Origin: CBDFKF01 sp965248765
GTDB lineage: Bacteria > Pseudomonadota > Alphaproteobacteria > VGEJ01
Direction: 5' to 3'
DNA: 64,000 nt
Assembly: GCA_965248765.1 (NCBI GenBank)
Contig: CBDFKF010000004.1
Coordinates: 2,232,001 to 2,296,000, forward strand
Shown here: positions 8,106 to 16,789 of the stretch, piece by piece
How the letters are laid out: every line of letters starts with the position of its first letter
How positions within the stretch are numbered: the stretch's first letter is position 1
The notes under the pieces: model-generated
Database searches by the model: none
What the model was told of the DNA's origin: nothing
Seen by the model: the letters and a program-made list of their open reading frames with translations, nothing else
Made by a program: the position numbers and the translations under genes

Positions 8106-9392
8106 TTAATCTTTTTCTTCTAAGCCTTTCTCGGGCCAATTCTCGATCAGTAATTCCATATCCTCGTCAGCCGCGTCTTTTTCAAGGAAATTCCAGAAAT
8201 CGCGGTAGAACAAGCCCAGCAATTGAGGGACATCGGTCCGATCTCCCAGGGAGCACCTGGGAAAGAGGCTCCGGTCTGGCCTGAGCTTGCCTTCTACCGT
8301 AGGCGTATACGGCAGCTTTACAGTTACCGCATCCCCAACGACACGAAACTGAACCTCAATTGCATACTCTGCGGTGGGTGCATTGGCGTAGCGTCTGACG
8401 CGATCCGCCCATGCGGCCACGTTCGCGAACATGACAACGGGCCGGTCGGGATTAAGTTCTACGCTCTGCTTTGCAAAAAATCCCCATTCCAACAAACCAT
8501 CGCAGTGAATCTCTCGGTAGTCCCTAGAATCACGGCCGATACCAGGGTATGGGGGAGATTCCGTTCGCGCCCCACGCAATATCGGTCGCCAATTATTCAC
8601 GCCGAAGGACTCATCCCAACGCAGTTCCTCTTCGGGTCCTGGCGTCTGCCGGAAGACTTTCCGCCATGGCTCCACCAGTTCCGGGATGATGCTGTGTCCA
8701 CGAAACACTCGATCCAGCGGCAAATCTTCAACCACTGGCACGGCGGTAATTCGAAGCCCGTGCCAACTCGCCAAAAACGAAAGGTGTTCGAGCATCCCCA
8801 CAAAGCGATCAGCGCTCCAACGAAGATCCTTGTCTAACCGCTCAAGTCCCCGAGCAACGTTGAGCGTCATGTCCTGGATCTCACGCATGGTCATTTTCTC
8901 GCAGCGATCGGAACGTCGAATGGGACAGGCGAGCGTTGTCGTGATGCGATGGGGCGCCAGCCTCGACCGGCCCGCGCGGAGAACGACCACACCAGCTCCG
9001 TCCGCCTTCTCTATCCCGAAGATGTCGATTTGAGGGAGCTGCGGTTCGACGCAATCGCGAAACACCAACTTCAGGCTCTCGGCAAGATCGTGGCATCGCG
9101 GGATTGGTTTGATTGCGGTCGCCACCGGCGGGCGCGCGCCTGATTCCTCGATGCCCAATAGCAGAGTGCCACCAAATGCATTAGCAAAAGCGACCGTCTC
9201 TTCGAGGATCTTCTTCTTGGCGTAATCTCCAATTTTCTTCTGGTCGTTCATCCACGGATCTGGCGTGCGGCCCTTGGCTGGAAGGGCCTCTTTGAATTCA
9301 ATCTGTTCCCCCTCGGGAACCCTCGATTCTATCAACGATTCGATGTCGTGGATGTCGGTCTGATCGACTGGCTTTGAGAGTACCTGGATCAA
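8106..9392 (-). CDS. AlbA_2/Schlafen-type putative DNA-binding protein
   Basis: A 428-residue cytoplasmic protein. The N-terminal 140 residues resemble the AlbA_2 (Schlafen) domain, with Glu-Phe-Lys-Glu at 32-35 and Phe-Ala-Asn-Ala-Phe-Gly-Gly-Thr at 69-76. The rest is not recognised. Such proteins are often encoded in restriction or other defence islands, and the neighbour is an hsdM remnant, so a defence link is plausible but inferred. The start is a TTG directly after an in-frame TAG, with GGAG about 11 bases upstream; no ATG occurs before residue 48. Composition is AT-richer than the core genes. Confidence 0.7.
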   Translation of the reverse strand: MIQVLSKPVDQTDIHDIESLIESRVPEGEQIEFKEALPAKGRTPDPWMNDQKKIGDYAKKKILEETVAFANAFGGTLLLGIEESGARPPVATAIKPIPRCHDLAESLKLVFRDCVEPQLPQIDIFGIEKADGAGVVVLRAGRSRLAPHRITTTLACPIRRSDRCEKMTMREIQDMTLNVARGLERLDKDLRWSADRFVGMLEHLSFLASWHGLRITAVPVVEDLPLDRVFRGHSIIPELVEPWRKVFRQTPGPEEELRWDESFGVNNWRPILRGARTESPPYPGIGRDSRDYREIHCDGLLEWGFFAKQSVELNPDRPVVMFANVAAWADRVRRYANAPTAEYAIEVQFRVVGDAVTVKLPYTPTVEGKLRPDRSLFPRCSLGDRTDVPQLLGLFYRDFWNFLEKDAADEDMELLIENWPEKGLEEKD

Positions 9393-9511
9393 CTACTTGC
9401 TTGCTCCAATCAAGAATTCAGAAAGGCCCGTAACGGCACAGCGTCAACTTCGGAATAGCGTCTGGGCGCCCACGCAGTGCCCTTCAATTGGCGAGGTCAG
9501 CAGCCCACAAT

Positions 9512-10912
9512 CTACCGGGTCCCCAATCCGGCCAGCACTTCGCGGAAGCTGGCAAGGCCGGCTTCGAGGTTCTCGATGATTTCTTCGGCAAGCTCGTCGG
9601 GCTCGGGCAGGTTATCGAGGTCAGTCAGGCTCTTGTCCTTGAGCCAGAAGATGTCGAGGCCGGTCTTGTCGCGCGCACGCAACTCCTCATAGCTGTAGCT
9701 GCGCCAACGGCCCTGCGGCGCTTTCTCCTCGTGCCAGGTCGCTTTGCGCTCGTGTCGGTTCTGTGGGTTGTAGCAACTCACGAAGTCCGCCAGGTCCTTG
9801 AAGCGCATTGGCTTCTTCTTCAGCGTGTGGTGAATGTTGGTGCGGTAGTCGTAGTACCAGACTTGCTTGGTCCAAGGATTTCGGCTGGCTTCGTGGTTGT
9901 CGAAGAAGATCACATTGGCCTTCACTCCTGGCTTGTAGAATATGCCGGTCGGCAGGCGCAAAATAGTATGTAGGTCGGTGGTCTCCAGCAGCTTCCTCCG
10001 GATCGTCTCGCCAGCACCGCCTTCGAACAGCACGTTGTCGGGCACGACCACGGCAGCCCGTCCGGTGGTCTTGAGCATGGTGCGGATGTGCTGCACGAAG
10101 TTGAGCTGCTTGTTGGAAGTGGTCGCCCAGAAGTCCTGACGGTTGTAGGTCAGGTCGTCTTTTTCCTGCTCGCCTTCTTCGTTCGTGAAGCTCATGGAGC
10201 TCTTCTTGCCGAAAGGCGGATTCGCGAGCACGTAGTCGAAGCGTTTACCCGCATCGGCGACGAGTGAGTCGTTCGGCGATATGGACACGCCACCGTCGAT
10301 CTCGCCGATGTTGTGCAGGAACATGTTCATCAGGCACAGCCGGCGCGCGTTAGCAACGATCTCGTTGCCATGGAACGCCTCGTGCTTCAGGAAGGCCTTC
10401 TGCTTCCTGTCGAGGTGGAAGTTGTCCGGATTGGCGATGAAGTCGTAGGTGGCCAGAAAGAACCCACCGGTACCGCAGGCCGGGTCGGCGATGAGTGTGC
10501 CCGGTTCGGGTTGCACGCATTCGACCATGGCCCGGATAAGGGCACGCGGTGTGAAATACTGGCCCGCGCCCGACTTGGTGTCCTCCGCGTTCTTCTCCAG
10601 AAGCCCTTCGTAGATGTCGCCCTTGATATCGGCGCCCATCGTGACCCACTCGGTGTCGTCCACCATGTCGATGAGTCGATACAGCTTCGCCGGATCCTGA
10701 ACCTTGTTCTGGGCTTTGGTAAAAATCTGCCCCAGCATGCCGCTCTTGGTGCCGAGCTCGCGAAGCAGGGTGGCGTAATGGCTTTCGAGCGCTGCGCCGT
10801 TTTTCGTCTTCAGACTCGGCCAGTTGTACTCGGCCGGAATTCCGACATCGCGGTTGTATGGCGGTTTGGCGTATTCATCCGCCATCTTGAGGAAGATCAG
10901 TTAGGTGAGCTC
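9512..10912 (-). pseudogene. hsdM: Type I restriction-modification methylase subunit HsdM, 5' truncated
   Basis: Readable from ATG 10885 as 457 residues. It has the adenine-methylase motifs Asp-Pro-Ala-Cys-Gly-Thr-Gly-Gly-Phe (134-142) and Asn-Pro-Pro-Phe (222-225). Family members normally begin about 35-40 residues earlier. Upstream of this ATG the frame still reads Glu-Leu-Thr-stop-Leu-Ile-Phe-Leu-Lys, the usual end of that missing segment with a Tyr codon turned into TAA (10901-10903). Homology then stops. No hsdS or hsdR is adjacent. A shortened protein could still be made but would lack part of the N-terminal domain and its specificity partner. Confidence 0.82.
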
Positions 10913-11124
10913 GCTCGATCGTCATCGGCACAGAAGTCCTTTGCGGTTGCCGCGAACGCCTCGGTTGCCGCCAATAGGAGTGTGTAACGCGGCAGGACAT
11001 GGGTCTCAACCAGCGCGGTGTTGACGCGCGCGTAATCCGCCGGCTCGATCCCTTTTCCGCCAGAAACGGGGGCCGCATTCAGGAGAAGCAGGAAGATCAA
11101 GACCACTGACGGGAGTTTGCGCAT
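10897..11124 (-). pseudogene. Imelysin-family protein, 3' truncated
   Basis: Starts at ATG 11124 with a signal peptide (hydrophobic to about residue 20), followed by the typical imelysin opening around Val-Leu-Pro-Arg-Tyr and Phe-Cys-Ala. It ends after 75 residues, whereas imelysins are usually 350-420 residues long. The last codons overlap the hsdM remnant in another frame, so the gene was cut and joined to hsdM at about 10915-10930. It lies 20 bases after the di-haem oxidoreductase gene, where a second imelysin is commonly found in iron-regulated clusters. Confidence 0.75.
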
Positions 11125-11144
11125 CGTGGAAATGTGCCCATTTG

Positions 11145-12659
11145 CTAAAGTGAGTGCAGGAACGCGAGCAGCGCCGCGCGTTCCTCTTTCGTCATGTTGA
11201 CGACGCGCTGTTTCACCGCCTTCGCTTCGCCGCCGTGCCAGAGGATGGCTTCGAGGAGGTTGCGCGCGCGACCGTCATGCAGGAACAAGGTGTGGCCGTT
11301 CACGGTTGCGGTAAGGCCGATGCCCCACAGTGGCGGCGTGCGCCACTCGCGGCCGGTAGCGGCGCCTTCAGGCTGGCCGTCGGCTAGCCCCTCGCCCATG
11401 TCGTGGAGCAGCAGATCCGAGTACGGCCAGATAAGTTGGAATGACTGCTCCTCGCCAATCGAATCGCGCCTGGTCACGAATTTGGGCGTATGGCAGCCGG
11501 TGCAGTTCGCTCCATAAAACAGCCGTTTCCCCTCGAGCACCTGCGGATCATCGATGTTACGGCGAGCCGGAACACCAAGATTGCGGCTGTAGAAAACAAG
11601 CAGGTCGAACATCTCGGTACTCGCCTCGGCGCCGCCCGTCTCTGGTGCGCCGCCGTGAGGCGCGGCCCAGCATTCTCGCTGCACCGGCGTGCAGTCGCCG
11701 TGTGGGCGCGGGTAGAGGGACGTGGAGATGCCGATATCCGCTCGGAAGGCGCTTGCCGCCTGCTGCGCGACGGTTGGTTGTCCGGACTTCCAGCCGAATC
11801 TCCCCAGCATCACCTTGCCGTGCTCGTCGCTCCAGACCCGGTTCGGTTGCCCGGAAATGCCATCGCCGTCGCGATCGTCCGGATCAGCGCCGGCGAGGAT
11901 GTCGGCTTCCGAGATGGCTTCGAGCAGACCCATGCCGATGATCGGCGGGGCGACGCGCGGCGACATCATCGTATCGGGATGAAACGGCCCGTAGTGGATA
12001 TTCGTGATCCCATAGCTCGGCACACGCAGAGATACCTCTTCGCCATCCGCCAATACGACCGGCGTCTCCTGGTAGACGATCACCATCTCGCCCTCGGCGC
12101 CCACCCCCTGGATCGAGAAGTTTTGCAGTTGGCCACCGTAGGTGGGTTCCGCAATGACGGCCTTGTGGTGCTCCCGTAGCGCTGCTCGATCGGCGGTGTT
12201 GCGGGGTGGGATCGAAAGACGAAGAAACATCGATTCGGCCCGCTCGCCCTCGGCCGGCGGATGGCCGCGACCATCTTTCAGATGACAGCGCTGACATGAG
12301 CGCGCGTTGAACAGGGGGCCGAGGCCGTCCGACGCCTTGGTGGAGCTCGGCGCCGACACCCACACTTTCCTGAAGATACCGTCGCCCACTCTGAAGTCCA
12401 GCTCGCGCTCGAACGGCATGTTCGCCGACGGGTGCGAAAAAGCGTCCCGGGTAGACGCCTTGAACACGGTTGCCGCGCCCCCAGGCCGCCGTTCGTACCG
12501 CTCGGGCCGCGAGAAATCCGTTGCTGGCCGGGTTACGGCCGTGACGCGTGCCCGCTCGTTGTCGGACTCCGCCGGGAACGAAGTGGAGGCCACGAGAAGC
12601 AGGGAGGTCGCAACAGAAATCGATAACGCGATGCCATGGTGTAAGGCGCCCAAAGGCAT
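11145..12659 (-). CDS. Di-haem oxidoreductase family c-type cytochrome
   Basis: A 504-residue exported protein of the di-haem 'thiol oxidoreductase' family (DUF1111 type). Two haem motifs are present: CQRCH at 122-126 and CTGCH at 386-390. The segment around Asp-Asp-Arg-Asp-Gly-Asp-Gly is typical of the family. A hydrophobic signal covers roughly residues 7-30. I use ATG 12659, which has GGAG about 8 bases upstream, rather than a TTG ten codons earlier. In other proteobacteria this family is encoded beside imelysin genes under Fur control; its redox role in iron acquisition is not defined here. It is transcribed away from the shared palindrome at 12744-12794. Confidence 0.88.
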   Translation of the reverse strand: MPLGALHHGIALSISVATSLLLVASTSFPAESDNERARVTAVTRPATDFSRPERYERRPGGAATVFKASTRDAFSHPSANMPFERELDFRVGDGIFRKVWVSAPSSTKASDGLGPLFNARSCQRCHLKDGRGHPPAEGERAESMFLRLSIPPRNTADRAALREHHKAVIAEPTYGGQLQNFSIQGVGAEGEMVIVYQETPVVLADGEEVSLRVPSYGITNIHYGPFHPDTMMSPRVAPPIIGMGLLEAISEADILAGADPDDRDGDGISGQPNRVWSDEHGKVMLGRFGWKSGQPTVAQQAASAFRADIGISTSLYPRPHGDCTPVQRECWAAPHGGAPETGGAEASTEMFDLLVFYSRNLGVPARRNIDDPQVLEGKRLFYGANCTGCHTPKFVTRRDSIGEEQSFQLIWPYSDLLLHDMGEGLADGQPEGAATGREWRTPPLWGIGLTATVNGHTLFLHDGRARNLLEAILWHGGEAKAVKQRVVNMTKEERAALLAFLHSL

Positions 12660-12732
12660 GCAGCGGACTCCTAGCGCGAACCGATTCAAGATCGAAATCT
12701 CGTCAATGACCGCATCCTAGACAGCCAAGGGG

Positions 12733-12760
12733 TTGACACGTACATGCTAATGCGTATCAT
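12733..12760 (+). promoter_or_regulatory. Putative sigma-70 promoter for the porin-imelysin operon
   Basis: TTGACA at 12733-12738 and TATCAT at 12755-12760 are separated by 16 bases. The -10 hexamer lies inside the left Fur-like box of the palindrome, the usual layout for repression. The first gene starts about 190 bases downstream, so a leader of about 180 bases is implied. Confidence 0.55.
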
Positions 12761-12794
12761 TCTTATTCGCAATAAGAATGATACGCATTAGCAT
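12744..12794. promoter_or_regulatory. 51-bp perfect palindrome with two Fur-like boxes
   Basis: Two 24-base arms (12744-12767 and 12771-12794) are exact reverse complements around a central CGC. Each arm contains a Fur-like core: AATGCGTATCATT at 12749-12761 and AATGATACGCATT at 12777-12789, the latter matching the inverted-repeat core AATGATAATCATT at 11 of 13 positions. The palindrome lies between a divergent di-haem oxidoreductase operon and an LbtU-porin/imelysin operon, so one site can control both. Binding by Fur is inferred from sequence and gene content; Irr or another iron regulator is possible. Confidence 0.75.
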
Positions 12795-12950
12795 CCTAAC
12801 TTGAGAATTCCGGCGAATGGAAGGTCCTGGCTCTCGTCTCGCGGTTGATTCGTGCCTCCTGCTGGAAGATGTCTGGCAGCGCCAGGGCATGATCACCGGC
12901 CCGGTTCCGTCACTCCGCGGCACGTATCGTCAGTGAGGAGGAAACAACCG

Positions 12951-14111
12951 ATGACGATGAGAACCCTGATCGTGGCAGGCGTCGCCGCAATTGTCTGGCA
13001 TACGCCAGCATCCGCGGAGGGATCGATCGACGAACGCCTCGCCAACACGGAACGGCGCGTAAAATATCTGGAAGAACGGGTCGCCGCTCAAGACAGGGTA
13101 ATCGTCGAAAAGGACCGTGAGCTCTCCAAGCTGACGAAGCAAGAGGATGCGTGGTCTAACGGGCTGAAGATCAGCGGCATTGTCGAGCTGGAAGGGGTTT
13201 ACGAAGGGCCATACGAGGGGGACAGCACCACGGATGCGGCCGTGGCGACGGTCGAGCTTGGCGTGGCGGTCCAGATGCATGACTGGGTCGGGGGCGAGAT
13301 CGTCCTGCTTCACGAGGAGGACGGGGATCAGGACCTGATTCTCGACGTCGCGGCTCTGACCGTCGCACCGCCGGAAGGTCCCTGGTTCTTCACGGGGGGG
13401 CGGCAATATCTGCCGTTTGGCGTGTTCGAGACCAACCTGATCTCCGATCCGCTGACCCTCGAGATTGGTGAGACGGGTGAGACCGCGTTGCAATTCGGCT
13501 TCTCGTCGGACGGATTTCACGGGTCGGTCTTCGGTTTCAACGGCGACAACGATCGAAACGGCAAGAACCGTGTCGCCGGCTTCGGTGCGCAAACAGGCTA
13601 CTCGACGGAGCGCGAAGGGACCGAATTCGGCCTGAACCTGTCCTATGTCAATGATCTTGGCGATTCGGACAGCCTGCAGGATGTGATCGCCGACACTCTT
13701 GGCAGTAACGACGTAGCCGATCATGTGCCGGGCTGGGCCGCGAGCGCCATACTGCGCCGCGGCAGCGTATCGTTGATCGGCGAGTACTTGACCTCGTTGC
13801 GGCATTTCCAGGCCAACGAGGTCCCGTTCGCCGGCCGCGGCGCCAAACCGTCGAGCTGGATGATCGAGGTGGCCTACGGTTTCAGCCTCGCGGGCAAGGA
13901 CGCAACGATTGCCGCGAGCTATCAGGCAACGCAAGAGGCGCTTGCTATGGGACTGCCCAAGGAACGCGTATCAATTGGGCTCTCGGTCGGCGTGTTGGAG
14001 CGGGTCGCGCTCGCCGTCGAATGGGTGATTGATGATGACTATGGCGTGGCGGACGGAGGAAGCGGCCGCAATGCCGACACCGTCACCGTCCAGCTCGCCT
14101 CCGAATTCTAG
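12951..14111 (+). CDS. LbtU-like siderophore porin, outer membrane
   Basis: A 386-residue outer-membrane beta-barrel protein resembling the LbtU siderophore-porin family. A signal peptide (to about residue 23, ending Ala-Ser-Ala-Glu) is followed by a short coiled coil (about 27-65) and a series of alternating amphipathic strands, ending in a terminal Phe typical of outer-membrane barrels. Start ATG 12951 has a strong GAGGAGGA about 8 bases upstream; the frame extends further without a better start. It is the first gene after the Fur-like palindrome and precedes an imelysin gene, which supports a role in iron uptake. The ligand is unknown. Confidence 0.75.
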   Translation: MTMRTLIVAGVAAIVWHTPASAEGSIDERLANTERRVKYLEERVAAQDRVIVEKDRELSKLTKQEDAWSNGLKISGIVELEGVYEGPYEGDSTTDAAVATVELGVAVQMHDWVGGEIVLLHEEDGDQDLILDVAALTVAPPEGPWFFTGGRQYLPFGVFETNLISDPLTLEIGETGETALQFGFSSDGFHGSVFGFNGDNDRNGKNRVAGFGAQTGYSTEREGTEFGLNLSYVNDLGDSDSLQDVIADTLGSNDVADHVPGWAASAILRRGSVSLIGEYLTSLRHFQANEVPFAGRGAKPSSWMIEVAYGFSLAGKDATIAASYQATQEALAMGLPKERVSIGLSVGVLERVALAVEWVIDDDYGVADGGSGRNADTVTVQLASEF

Positions 14112-14135
14112 CAGAATAAATGGGAGATACGAACA

Positions 14136-15395
14136 ATGAAGACATTCCTGGCCATGATCGCGCTACTGGCTTTGTCGGCGCCAGCGTTCGCCGCGCCGCA
14201 GGAGCGCGAGGTGTTGTCGCACTACGCCGCGATCGCGCATGCGGTGTATGAAGATTCACTGACCGCTGCGCGCGGCTTGCAGCAAGCCGTCGATCGGTTG
14301 ATCGCCGAACCGACTGAACGGAGTCTGAGCGCGGCGCGGGTCGCATGGAAGGCAGCGCGCGTTCCGTATCAGCAGAGCGAGGTCTATCGCTTTGGCAACG
14401 GCGTCGTCGACGACTGGGAGGGCAAGGTCAACGCCTGGCCGCTTGACGAAGGCCTGATCGACTATGTCGCGGCAAGCTATGACGCGGAGTCCGACGAGAA
14501 CCCGGGATACAGGGCCAACGTGATCGCGAGCCCGAGCTTCACCTTCTCGGGCCGCACCATCGACGCGCGGCGTATCACCAAGCGCTTGCTTGCCGAGACG
14601 CTCCACGAGCTCGGCGGCGTCGAGGCGAACGTGGCGACCGGTTATCACGCTGTCGAATTCCTTCTCTGGGGACAGGATTTGAACGATACGGGTCCGGGCG
14701 CGGGCACGCGGCCGGCAAGCGATTTCGATCCGGCCAACTGTTCGTGGGGCAACTGCGACCGGAGAGCGGCTTACTTGAAGGCTGCCACCGATCTTCTGGT
14801 CGAAGATCTCGCGTGGATGGCCGGCCAATGGGCGCCCGGCGGCAGCGCCCGCGAGGGGTTGGTCGGCGGCAATATGAAGAAAGGTCTCGCCGCTATCGCT
14901 ACCGGCATGGGCAGCCTGTCCTATGGGGAGCTCGCCGGCGAGCGCATGAAACTCGGACTGCTGCTGCACGATCCGGAAGAGGAGCACGACTGCTTCAGCG
15001 ACAACACACATTACTCGCATTACTACGACGCGCTTGGCATCCGTAACATTTATCTTGGTGAGTACCGGCGCGTTGACGGCTCGGTGCTCAAGGGGCCAAG
15101 TCTTTCAAGACTCGCCGCCGCCGCCTCGGCGGCTGTCGATGAAGACCTGCGCCGCCGGCTGGATGCCACGATGGCGGCCATGGACGAGATCGTGAAAGCC
15201 GCGCAAGCCGGCGAAGCCTACGATCAGATGATCGGTGCCGGCAACGAAGCAGGCAACGCTCGGGTGCAAGCGGCCATCGATGCCCTGACAGCGCAGACCC
15301 GTGGGATCGAGAAAGTCGTCGCTACGCTCCGACTGGCCTCGGTCGAGTTCGAAGGCTCGGACAGCCTCGACGATCCCGAGGCAGTCTTCAAATGA
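14136..15395 (+). CDS. Imelysin family protein (IrpA-like, peptidase M75 fold)
   Basis: A 419-residue exported protein with a signal peptide ending near Ala20. The imelysin signature GxHxxE appears as Gly-Tyr-His-Ala-Val-Glu at 169-174, followed by Phe-Leu-Leu-Trp-Gly-Gln-Asp. The two-fold helical repeat pattern and the length are normal. Imelysins are periplasmic proteins linked to iron uptake and are often Fur-regulated; peptidase activity is doubtful for the family. It lies 24 bases after the LbtU-like porin gene and is almost certainly co-transcribed from the promoter at the palindrome. Confidence 0.92.
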   Translation: MKTFLAMIALLALSAPAFAAPQEREVLSHYAAIAHAVYEDSLTAARGLQQAVDRLIAEPTERSLSAARVAWKAARVPYQQSEVYRFGNGVVDDWEGKVNAWPLDEGLIDYVAASYDAESDENPGYRANVIASPSFTFSGRTIDARRITKRLLAETLHELGGVEANVATGYHAVEFLLWGQDLNDTGPGAGTRPASDFDPANCSWGNCDRRAAYLKAATDLLVEDLAWMAGQWAPGGSAREGLVGGNMKKGLAAIATGMGSLSYGELAGERMKLGLLLHDPEEEHDCFSDNTHYSHYYDALGIRNIYLGEYRRVDGSVLKGPSLSRLAAAASAAVDEDLRRRLDATMAAMDEIVKAAQAGEAYDQMIGAGNEAGNARVQAAIDALTAQTRGIEKVVATLRLASVEFEGSDSLDDPEAVFK

Positions 15396-15997
15396 CCCAA
15401 CTTCGAGCGATCGCCCGCTCGGCAGGACATACGATGGTGGACCTGCTTCATTACGCCACTATCCCGCCACTTCCGAGATGCGGTTGGCGGCGGATTTTTT
15501 GAGGCCTTTGGCGAAGTGCGCGTCGCGGACCTCGGTTTGGACCTGGATGCGCCCGCCCGGCTTACCAGGCATGGGCGCCTCGCCGACCGAAGGCCCGCCG
15601 ACGGCATGCCGACGCTGCGATCGGCTGATGGTCGCTGCAGGTTACGAGGAGATGGCGAGGTGTTGATCTGGCGCAACATCGACCTGAGGTTGCTGGCCGC
15701 GTTGCTGGTGACGGCGGCCCAGGCGCGCCGCGAACCGATTTCCAAACCGCCGCACCCGGCGGTACAGCCGGCCGGGCAAAGTCGGACGCGCGGCGACAAC
15801 GAGGCATTTCAACTGCGCGGCAAGAAGACGACATGCCATGTGCGAACCTTGTTCTAAGCCAGCGGACGTAGGTGCGCGGCTAAGGTGTACAATATCCACT
15901 CAGTGGCGCCGCCCTGGCCGATAACGCGCCGGTCCTGCTGCCGCAGAGTTTGAAGGCCGCTCCTAGTTGGGGGCACGAACCCTATGTGGCAGCCACG
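15396..15997. other. Gap between imelysin and terminase genes, no gene recognised
   Basis: About 600 bases without a recognisable gene. On the minus strand a short frame ending at 15459 encodes a basic tail (Asp-Ala-His-Phe-Ala-Lys-Gly-Leu-Lys-Lys) that reads like the 3' end of a protein but has no start beyond about 37 codons; it may be a gene remnant. Overlapping frames on both strands around 15500-15900 show no family signature. The boundary between the iron cluster and the phage-derived genes lies here. Confidence 0.4.
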
Positions 15998-16789
15998 ATG
16001 ACGACACAGAGCCAAGCCAAACGGATATTCCTTGAGCTGAGGAAGGGGGGCCGCTCCCTGCGGAAGGTGCAAGCGGCGCTCCGCGAGCAGGGCGATGGCG
16101 ACGTCCCAACACTGAGGGTCCTCGGCGACTGGTCAGGGAAAGGCGGGTGGGTTAAGGCCGCCGAAGAGTGGGACGCGAAGAGCCAAGGCAGCGAGCCAGT
16201 ACCTAAGCATCCGCTGACAGCGCGAGAGCGTCGTTTCGTCGAAGAGTACCTTGTCGACCTCAACGGAACACAGGCAGCGATCCGGGCGGGGTACAGCGCG
16301 AAGACTGCTAAGGTGCAAGCCTCGCGCTTGTTAACCAAAGCTAACGTTCGAGCGGCGATCACGGCCGCCAAGCAGGACCGTGCCGAGCGCACCCAGGTCA
16401 CTCAGGATCAGGTGCTCGCCGAACTCAAGAAACTCGGTTTCGCCAACATGGCTGACTACATCGAGGTGCAAAGCGACGGCACTGCGGCAATTGACTTATC
16501 GAAGCTAGACCGCGACCAGGCGGCCGCCATCACTGAGGTCGTGGTTGATGAGTACACGGAAGGCCGTGGCGACGACGCCCGGCAGGTGAAGCGAATCCGG
16601 TTCAAGCTCGCCGACAAACGGGGAGCACTGGTCGACATGGGCAAGCATCTCGGCATGTTCACAGATCGGGTCGAGCACACCGGCAAGGACGGCGGCCCCA
16701 TCGAATATCGAGACATGGACCAACCCGACTTCACGGGGCTCCTCACTGATCTTCAGCATGGCACTCGCGGAAAGCCAGTCGTCCACTGA
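15998..16789 (+). CDS. Phage terminase small subunit
   Basis: A 263-residue protein that would recognise phage DNA for packaging. Residues about 75-130 match the terminase small-subunit (Terminase_2) helix-turn-helix, with Leu-Thr-Ala-Arg-Glu-Arg-Arg-Phe-Val and Asn-Gly-Thr-Gln-Ala-Ala-Ile-Arg-Ala-Gly-Tyr. I use ATG 15998; a TTG at 15950 is also in frame, and neither has a strong Shine-Dalgarno. It overlaps the large-subunit gene by 32 bases, as phage gene pairs often do. No other phage gene is recognised nearby. Confidence 0.82.
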   Translation: MTTQSQAKRIFLELRKGGRSLRKVQAALREQGDGDVPTLRVLGDWSGKGGWVKAAEEWDAKSQGSEPVPKHPLTARERRFVEEYLVDLNGTQAAIRAGYSAKTAKVQASRLLTKANVRAAITAAKQDRAERTQVTQDQVLAELKKLGFANMADYIEVQSDGTAAIDLSKLDRDQAAAITEVVVDEYTEGRGDDARQVKRIRFKLADKRGALVDMGKHLGMFTDRVEHTGKDGGPIEYRDMDQPDFTGLLTDLQHGTRGKPVVH

